From NCBI GenBank assembly GCA_012032075.1, contig JAAURU010000162.1, positions 1 to 7,836 on the forward strand: a stretch of DNA of 7,836 bases, read 5' to 3'. Of the stretch, positions 1-4,890 are shown piece by piece. The stretch is from Flavobacterium sp. (GTDB lineage Bacteria > Bacteroidota > Bacteroidia > Flavobacteriales > Flavobacteriaceae). The stretch's first letter is position 1, and each line of letters begins with the position of its first letter. The position numbers and the translations under genes were made by a program. The notes under the pieces were generated by a model. It saw nothing but the letters and a program-made list of their open reading frames with translations, did not search any database and was not told where the DNA came from.

Positions 1-28
1 TTATATGTTATAAAGCAAAAAATAATTT

Positions 29-190
29 TTAAGAAAACTGCTTTTGAATATCTTTTTGAAAGACAAATGCAGTAATAAGGTCTTTAACGGTTTCTTTTTG
101 TTTTTCTGACAAATGCTGTACTTTTTTAAATAAAGTAGCTAATTCTTTATCGTTGATATCATCTTTGGCATCCAGGCTCTCCGAAGAGTT
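29..190 (-). pseudogene. C-terminal remnant of a probable XRE-family helix-turn-helix regulator
   Basis: On the minus strand there are 53 codons with a stop at 29-31, bounded upstream by an in-frame stop at 191-193. No start codon and no DNA-binding domain are present. The peptide is charged and helical: an acidic stretch (DAKDDINDKEL), then LFKKVQHLSEKQKETVKDLI, then a phenylalanine-containing tail. Many Bacteroidota XRE repressors end this way after the HTH, with the pattern 'D.ELL..F..v..L.e..k..v..lidaf', so I read it as the tail of such a regulator. The missing 5' part is replaced by a GC-rich palindrome starting 15 bases further on, and I see no HTH-coding sequence in any frame between 191 and 497. 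That fits truncation by insertion or deletion. The assignment rests on pattern resemblance only. Confidence 0.5.
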
Positions 191-204
191 CTAAATAAGA
201 CGCG

Positions 205-240
205 ATCGCTCTACGAGGTCTCCCGACCTCGTAGCACGAT
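205..240. repeat. GC-rich REP-like imperfect palindrome
   Basis: A perfect 10-bp stem (CTACGAGGTC at 211-220, GACCTCGTAG at 225-234) closes a 4-base loop. It extends through a 2x2 internal mismatch (209-210 against 235-236) into four more pairs (205-208 with 237-240). The composition is strikingly GC-rich against the surroundings. The left flank carries the palindrome GCGATCGC at 202-209. The 6-mer AATAAG lies on both sides (194-199 and 243-248). A short stem with an internal mismatch resembles REP elements mobilised by RAYT/IS200-like transposases, but no transposase is present here. Function and mobility are inference. Confidence 0.6.
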
Positions 241-248
241 GTAATAAG

Positions 249-278
249 CAAAAGCAACTTTTAAACGAGTTGCTTTTG
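249..278. terminator. Terminator-like hairpin
   Basis: An 11-bp perfect inverted repeat (CAAAAGCAACT at 249-259, AGTTGCTTTTG at 268-278) encloses an 8-base loop. One further G-U and one A-U pair can be added. On the plus strand it runs into TTGTTTT, as an intrinsic terminator would, but no plus-strand gene is visible upstream of it. On the minus strand it lies downstream of the oxygenase gene, but its tail there is poor in T. It may be the terminator of a gene lost when the regulator was truncated. Confidence 0.45.
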
Positions 279-352
279 TTGTTTTAAAAGATATTACAAA
301 TCATAAAATTGCTTTTTTATATTAACGTCTTAAAAGCAAGAAACGTCTTTTC

Positions 353-458
353 TAGCCCAGATAGCAGTGGAAATCCTTTTCTTTTTTTGTACTTAAATAT
401 CCAAATAGTTATCACACAGTATGACAAAAAAAGAAAAGATTGCAACGGATAGCGGGTG
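353..458 (+). ncRNA. Structured RNA element resembling the Flavo-1 motif
   Basis: A perfect 15-bp inverted repeat (376-390 with 424-438; arms CTTTTCTTTTTTTGT and ACAAAAAAAGAAAAG) is preceded by AGCCCAGATAGCAGTGGAAA and followed by GATTGCAACGGATAGCGGG. The two flanks are not complementary along their length. They share the sub-motif GATAGC (360-365 and 448-453) and can be closed by a short outer GCCC/GGGT pairing. The result is an outer helix, a large purine-rich internal loop and a long inner helix with a loop of about 33 bases. From memory, this two-part signature (GATAGnAG.GG...CCTTTT, then AAAAGAT....GCGGATAGCGGG) recurs between genes in flavobacterial genomes and resembles the Flavo-1 RNA motif, whose function is unknown. 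The plus strand is chosen from that remembered orientation. It sits between two minus-strand 3' ends, so it may have its own promoter. The overlapping plus-strand reading frame at 421-642 is not considered a gene. Confidence 0.55.
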
Positions 459-497
459 GCATTTTCTACTGAAAGGTAGTTGTGGTGCTCCTAAAAA

Positions 498-1116
498 TTA
501 TAATTTTCTGGTTTTTAACCAACCTGTAATGCTCAGTCGTTCTCTTTGTACGGGTTTTACTTCGTGTTCTAGGACTTGGCTTTCAAAAACGACCATTCTG
601 CCCTTTAAAGGGAAGATGTTTATGGTTTCTTGTTCTTTGTAGATGGTTAGTTCTCCACCGTATTCTTCTTGCCAATCTTCGTCATTTAGGTAACAAACAA
701 TGGATAGTTTTCGGCTATCGTCATTTTGAAAGGTATCTAAATGTCTTTTGTAAAAAGTACCAATAGGGTACAAAGCATAATGGAATTCGCGTTCTTGAAT
801 ACCTAAATAACAGGTTCGGTTTAGGTAATTAGTAAAATGTTCAATCTTATTAAAAAAAAGCGGTTTCTGCCTTATTTTTTTCGATTTCGTCTATCCAAGA
901 AATAAAATCGCCTCGAATAGTTTTTACAATTGTTTCATTGAATTGATTACCAATGGCTGCTTTTTTAAACTCGTTTTCATTATATTTTTGCAATAAACTT
1001 TCACGCAGGTTTTCTACTTCTTCGTTTGAAAAAAAAGTATCTACAACGCTGTATTGTTGCGCTAAAAGATCGGCAATAACTTTTTCGTAGATAGGGTTTA
1101 AAGTGAATTCGCTCAT
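498..1116 (-). CDS. 2-oxoglutarate/Fe(II)-dependent oxygenase (prolyl 4-hydroxylase-like), frameshifted as read
   Basis: Two adjacent minus-strand frames, 850-1116 (88 codons from ATG at 1114-1116) and 498-850, join into one 205-residue protein if one base is removed from the A8 run at 852-859. The joined sequence across the break reads ETAFFNKIEHFTNY, without interruption. The C-terminal half carries the jelly-roll iron site: HLD (H125, D127 of the joined protein), distal H184 in LEHEV, and the 2-oxoglutarate-binding arginine in RERLSITGW (probably R193), plus YGGEL. This is the prolyl-4-hydroxylase-type 2OG-Fe(II) superfamily, which hydroxylates amino acid side chains or small molecules; the substrate is unknown. 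The length is normal for the short flavobacterial members. The start MSEFTLNP is preferred over an in-frame ATG 16 codons upstream, because a -7 box lies between them at 1133-1140. The gene is divergent from queD. The break may be a sequencing error, a true mutation or a phase-variable tract. Confidence 0.8.
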
Positions 1117-1132
1117 GGTGTAATTTAATGGG

Positions 1133-1164
1133 CAAATATACATTGAAAATTGGATAAAAAACAA
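1133..1164 (-). promoter_or_regulatory. Bacteroidota-type promoter for the oxygenase gene
   Basis: Read on the minus strand, TTG (1162-1164) is followed after 21 bases by TATATTTG (1133-1140). This fits the Bacteroidota sigma-ABfr pattern TTG - 17 to 23 bases - TAnnTTTG. The -7 box ends 16 bases before the ATG at 1114-1116, which leaves a very short leader and supports that start codon. Confidence 0.65.
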
Positions 1165-1178
1165 CGGGTAAAATTTAG

Positions 1179-1186
1179 TAACTTTG
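1179..1186 (+). promoter_or_regulatory. Bacteroidota -7 promoter box for queD
   Basis: TAACTTTG matches the TAnnTTTG consensus exactly and ends 22 bases before the ATG at 1209. A -33 TTG at the usual spacing is not evident: the nearest is at 1150-1152, 26 bases upstream of the box and therefore slightly too far. The promoter region overlaps that of the divergent oxygenase gene. Confidence 0.55.
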
Positions 1187-1208
1187 CCTGAATTTTAGTG
1201 TAGAAATA

Positions 1209-1661
1209 ATGAGTAACATAAGAATAACAAAACAATTTTCTTTTGAAACAGGTCATGCTTTATATGGTTATGATGGGAAATGTAAAAATGTGCATGGTCA
1301 TAGTTATAAGCTATCGGTAACGGTTATAGGTACTCCTATTACTGATACTTCAAACGTTAAATATGGAATGGTGATTGATTTTACCGATTTGAAAAAAATT
1401 GTAAAAGAAGAAATTGTTGATCTTTTTGATCATGCTACTGTTTTTAATAAAAACACACCTCATGTTGAGTTGGCCAAAGAGTTAAAAGATAGAGGACATC
1501 ATATAATACTAGTGGATTATCAACCTACTAGTGAGAACATGGTTATTGATTTTGCTAAAAAAATAAGTGATAGGTTGCCCAAAGATATTGTGCTACATTC
1601 CTTAAAATTACAAGAAACAGAAACTTCTTTTGCAGAATGGTATGCTGCTGATAATATGTAA
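1209..1661 (+). CDS. queD: 6-carboxy-5,6,7,8-tetrahydropterin synthase (QueD / PTPS family)
   Basis: This 150-residue protein belongs to the 6-pyruvoyl-tetrahydropterin synthase fold, a tunnel-fold enzyme. The family converts 7,8-dihydroneopterin triphosphate to 6-carboxy-tetrahydropterin, the second step of queuosine/7-deazaguanine synthesis, in the cytoplasm. The zinc ligands are visible as H16 (ETGHAL) and H29/H31 (VHGHSY). The catalytic residues are C25 just before the zinc pair, the Asp-His pair D74-H75 (LFDHATVF), and a late Glu in the KLQET motif (E136) that anchors the pterin. PTSEN at 106-110 is also typical. The region between DHATVFN and PTSEN is somewhat long (RGHHIILVDYQ), as in other Bacteroidota members. 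The ATG lies 22 bases after a consensus -7 box and there is no evident Shine-Dalgarno, which is normal for the phylum. No other queuosine gene lies in the window, so the pathway assignment comes from the family. The frame is intact. Confidence 0.9.
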   Translation: MSNIRITKQFSFETGHALYGYDGKCKNVHGHSYKLSVTVIGTPITDTSNVKYGMVIDFTDLKKIVKEEIVDLFDHATVFNKNTPHVELAKELKDRGHHIILVDYQPTSENMVIDFAKKISDRLPKDIVLHSLKLQETETSFAEWYAADNM

Positions 1662-1665
1662 AAGT

Positions 1666-1703
1666 AAAACCCTTGAAGAAAAAATTCTTTTAAGGGGTTT
1701 TTT
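1666..1703 (+). terminator. Intrinsic terminator after queD
   Basis: The arms AAAACCCTTGAAGAA (1666-1680) and TTCTTTTAAGGGGTTTT (1685-1701) pair strongly at the base (AAAACCC with GGGTTTT) and imperfectly towards the loop. A T run ends at 1703. It begins 5 bases after the queD stop. Because its base is A-rich on one side and T-rich on the other, it could also stop the convergent transcript ending at 1742. Confidence 0.75.
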
Positions 1704-1741
1704 AAAATTTAATTAGGATTGTAATTTAATTAAATTCTCTT

Positions 1742-3607
1742 TTATTTTTTAACGATGGCAAATTCTGAACGACGATTTTGAGTATGTTCTTCATCGGTAC
1801 AATTATCACATTTTACTTTAAGTTCGCTTTCTCCAAAACCTTGACCTGTTATTCTGTCTTCACTAATACCTTTTGAAATAATGTATTGAACAGTCGATTT
1901 TGCTCTTCTTTCTGATAAAGCTAAATTATATTTATCATTTCCTCTACTATCGGTATGTGATTTTGCGAAAATTACCATTTCAGGATTTTCATTCATAACT
2001 TGTACTAACTTATCTAGTTCTTCTGCACCTTGAGCGGTTATGTTACTTTTATTGAATTCAAAATAAATAGGTTGTAGTATTACTTCAACATCAGTAATAA
2101 TTGGTTTAATAGGCTCTAAATAAGCTTCAACAACACTAGAACCATTGCCTGATGGATCCATAATGAAAATACCATTTTCAAAACCTTCTTTAGACACATT
2201 AAATGTATATTTTTTTCACAATCTAAATCAAAATTCTTTTGACCAGTATCATTACTAACACCCGATTCTACAACTGTATTTACTTCATCTAAAACGCTTA
2301 TAACAGCACCTTCAATAACTTTTCTAGTAGTTTTATTTTTAACGATAACTATACCATTAACTCCACACAATGGACTTGCTAAATATAAATTATCTACTCC
2401 TTCTCTATTACTAGAAAACATGGCTACTTTTTTAGAAACATTGTAACTAAAAGCAAAATCATCTTTTTCAGTGTTTACAGGTTCACCAACGTTTATTGCT
2501 TCTGAATTTTTATTCAAATCGATTTCAAAAACGTCAAAGCCACCAAAACCTTGTCGGGAATCTGATGTGAAGTATAAAATATTTTCACTTGTTATGTATG
2601 GAAAACTTTCATTCCCTTCGGTATTTACTTTTGCACCTAAATTTTCTGGAGCTTCATATTCATCTCCATTAATGCTTACTTTCCAAATATCTTCACCACC
2701 TATTCCTCCTGGCATATCTGACGAAAAATATAATGTTTTACCATCTTCGCTAATACTTGGGTTTCGTAAAGAATAGTTGATGTTATTTATAGGAATAGGT
2801 TTGCTGTTTTTCCATTTTCCTTCTTCTCTAGTAGCTTTGTAAATATACATTCTACCAAATTTTGATTTTTTAGATTTATCTTTTTCAAACTCTTTTTCAT
2901 TAAAACTCTCGCTAACATAGTACATTGTATTTCCATCTGCAGTAACCGTTGCTGGACCATCATGCCATTTTGTATTAATTCCTTCTACAAGAGTGGCTTC
3001 ACTTACAGTTCCATTTTCATTGTAAGTAGCTTGATATAAATCTAGATATGGCTCTTCATTCCATCCATTAGTTTTTCTAGCTTGGTTTCTTGCACTTGTA
3101 AAATAAATGATATTATCATTTGTTAGAATCGAACCAAAATCGGAATTTGCACTGCTTATATCAGATGATTTGATTTCAAATAATGGTCTTTGTGCTTTTA
3201 AATTTGATAAATAGTTTGGATTATTTTGAAAAGCTAATGCTCTTTTATCTGAAGGTGCTTTTGCTGCAAATTTTTTCATTTGGTGATTTGCTTCCTCATA
3301 ATTACCTTCAGCTTTAAGCATTTGAGCATATTTATAATATATTTCGGCTTCTTGTTCTTTTTCAACTACTTTACCATACCATTTTACAGCTTCTTTAGTG
3401 TTAAATACATTGTAATAACTTTCAGCTAGCTGTTTTTGAATATAAGGATCATTGTTTCCTGTTTTCAGCTAATTTTAAATACGCTTCTGCAGCATCAATG
3501 TATTCAAATCGATCAAATAATTTATCTGCATTTTTTGTTTTTGCGTTTTGTGCACTTAGTATTCCACTAGCGATTACAAAACTTAAGGTTATATATAGTT
3601 TCTTCAT
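1742..3607 (-). CDS. TPR-PD40-CRD-OmpA envelope protein, PorE (PG1058)-like, two frameshifts as read
   Basis: Three minus-strand pieces join into a 621-residue protein if one base is dropped near 3460 and one added to the T7 run at 2210-2216. Domains in the joined protein: a signal peptide at 1-20 (MKKLYITLSFVIASGILSAQ); TPR-like helices at about 25-115; a PD40/WD40-like propeller at about 150-415 with repeated 'YFTS/YFSS' strands and GGED and GGFD turns; a carboxypeptidase-regulatory-like domain at about 415-478; and an OmpA C-terminal domain at about 511-621 with SHTDSRG, LSERRAKSTVQYI and NRRSEF. D553 and R568 occupy the peptidoglycan-binding positions. PG1058 (PorE), a T9SS component in P. 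gingivalis, has this same order. No lipobox cysteine is seen, unlike PG1058. It begins 18 bases after the PorP/SprF stop, so it is co-transcribed. It is probably a periplasmic or outer-membrane partner tying the SprF-like protein to peptidoglycan. It could instead be a paralogue of core PorE serving only this adhesin. Confidence 0.85.
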
Positions 3608-3625
3608 GTGTTTATCGCTTTTAAA

Positions 3626-4561
3626 TTAGAAATATCTTGTTGAACGTGATACTTTTTTCGAAAAATTCAAATCAAAAAGGAGTATAACTTCGTGAGAAGA
3701 TGGTGTTGTAACTCTTAAATCTGATACAATATGGTCATAAGCATAACCTATTCTCAAACTAGGAGAAATAGCATAATTTATTATGGCTCCAAAACTATCT
3801 TCTAATCTATAGGTTGCACCAATTTCAAATTTTTCATTGAATAAAAAGTTTGTCGATAAATCTAAAGAAGGTGTTACATTAAAAGCTGATTTCAACATAA
3901 AAAAGGGCTTAAACTTGACCTTGTCATTCAAATTAAAAACATAACCTCCTGTTAAAAAATAGTGACTAGTTTCTGAACCAAATTCTAATTGATCGTTATT
4001 CTCTCTTACATCTAAATGTTTTGATTTTAACATATTAGGAACAGAAAATGCTAAATAATAATTATTGGTGTAATAAAAAAGCCCAGTTCCAAAGTTAAAA
4101 TAAGTATTACTTATATCTTGAGAAAAAGCTGGATCTCCAGGATTTGGAACAAATCCATTTCCAATATCGCTAAACAAACCTACTTTATGAAAAGTTAAAC
4201 CAGTTTTTAATCCAAAAGCTAATTTATGTTCATCTCCAAGGTTTAGAGTATATGAAAAATCACCATAAACATTACTCTCTTCAACAGGTCCAATTTTATC
4301 TGTAATGAATGACAAACCTAAACCAACATTTTTTCCAACTGGAGAATGACCTGATAACGTTCCAGTTGTAGGTGCATTTTCTATTTCAATCCACTGTTTT
4401 CTGTACAACAATCCTATGGCTAAATTTTCTTTGCTTCCTGCATAAGCTGGGTTTATTACATTCATATTATACATGTATTGCGTATAATGTGGATCTTGTT
4501 GTGCATTTGCATCAATAAATACTGATATTATGCCTAAAGCTACTAAATATAGTTTCTTCAT
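3626..4561 (-). CDS. PorP/SprF family type IX secretion outer-membrane protein
   Basis: This is an intact 311-residue protein. The N-terminus MKKLYLVALGIISVFIDANA is a signal peptide, cleaved before QQDPHYTQYMYN. The family hallmark follows: QDPxYTQYMYNxxxxNPAYAGS, then a long run of alternating amphipathic strands (LAIGLLYRKQW, VGLGLSFI, YGDFSYTLNL, KLAFGLKTGL and so on) that form an outer-membrane beta-barrel. The length is normal for the family. PorP/SprF proteins act with T9SS; in Flavobacterium johnsoniae SprF is needed for surface delivery of SprB, a type B-domain adhesin. Its position directly after a type B adhesin and before an OmpA protein fits a dedicated partner role. The start ATG at 4559-4561 puts the signal peptide at the very N-terminus. 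The spacing to the adhesin stop is 59 bases and contains a hairpin. Confidence 0.92.
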   Translation of the reverse strand: MKKLYLVALGIISVFIDANAQQDPHYTQYMYNMNVINPAYAGSKENLAIGLLYRKQWIEIENAPTTGTLSGHSPVGKNVGLGLSFITDKIGPVEESNVYGDFSYTLNLGDEHKLAFGLKTGLTFHKVGLFSDIGNGFVPNPGDPAFSQDISNTYFNFGTGLFYYTNNYYLAFSVPNMLKSKHLDVRENNDQLEFGSETSHYFLTGGYVFNLNDKVKFKPFFMLKSAFNVTPSLDLSTNFLFNEKFEIGATYRLEDSFGAIINYAISPSLRIGYAYDHIVSDLRVTTPSSHEVILLFDLNFSKKVSRSTRYF

Positions 4562-4579
4562 GTTTATTTCAAGTTTTAA

Positions 4580-4611
4580 ATACTACCTTCTTCTTTGAAA
4601 GAAGGTGGTAT
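4580..4611 (-). terminator. Intercistronic hairpin between adhesin and porP/sprF-like gene
   Basis: Thirteen-base arms (4580-4592 and 4599-4611) enclose a 6-base loop with one mismatch, a possible G-U pair in one orientation. It lies in the 59-base gap between the adhesin stop and the PorP/SprF start. In the minus direction the tail is ATTTAAAACTT, a weak T run, so partial termination or mRNA 3'-end protection is more likely than a full stop. In the plus direction it is followed by ATTTTT, but no plus-strand gene ends there. Confidence 0.5.
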
Positions 4612-4620
4612 ATTTTTAGT

Positions 4621-4890
4621 TTATTGTTGTCTGTTAATATAAATCCAACCTGTTGTAGCTTCTCTATCAGCAAATTCAATTACATAATAGTAAGTACCAT
4701 CTGGTAATTCATCACCAGAATTTGTTTGACCTTCCCATTCTTTCTTATAGTTTACTCTAGAATAGACTTTTCTACCATATCTATTGAATATTTCCAACTT
4801 ATTTACATTAAAGTTAGACAAGTCAAAGAATTGATTGTACTCATCACCATTAGGAGATATTCCTTTTTGAATAAAACAGTTTTCAATTTT
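4621..4890 (-). other. Type B T9SS / gliding-motility C-terminal sorting domain
   Basis: The last 87 or so residues of the adhesin run NCFIQKGISPNGDEYNQFF, then LEIFNRYGRKVY, then an aromatic patch with W.G, LPDGTYYYVIEF and TGWIYINR. This is the canonical gliding-motility CTD (CHU_C type: ISPNGDGxND, IFNRxGxxVY, LPdGTYyY, GxIyInR), which directs export by T9SS together with SprF-like partners. The usual GDGxND is GDEYNQ here, a mild deviation. As read, this domain is in a different frame from the body of the adhesin. Confidence 0.92.

Noticed and set aside
202..209. GCGATCGC read as a cyanobacterial HIP1 marker
   Set aside because: It is a single copy, and every gene in the window is of Bacteroidota type. 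It is simply part of the palindromic element's flank.
421..642. Plus-strand 73-codon open frame starting MTKKEKIATDSG
   Set aside because: Its first part is the right arm and flank of the structured RNA element and the rest is antisense to the oxygenase gene. The peptide shows no family features.
498..773. A separate small gene starting at the TTG at 773
   Set aside because: The TTG encodes an internal leucine (HYALYPIG). Upstream residues of the same family continue in frame to the A8 tract, so it is the second half of the oxygenase.
1742..2197. A stand-alone OmpA-domain gene starting at GTG 2197
   Set aside because: The sequence upstream of the GTG continues the carboxypeptidase-regulatory-like domain (CEK/KYTFNV) once one base is added to the T7 run, so this is the C-terminus of the larger protein.
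2471..2776. Plus-strand 101-codon open frame
   Set aside because: It lies entirely antisense to the propeller domain of the OmpA protein, whose motifs are clear on the other strand.
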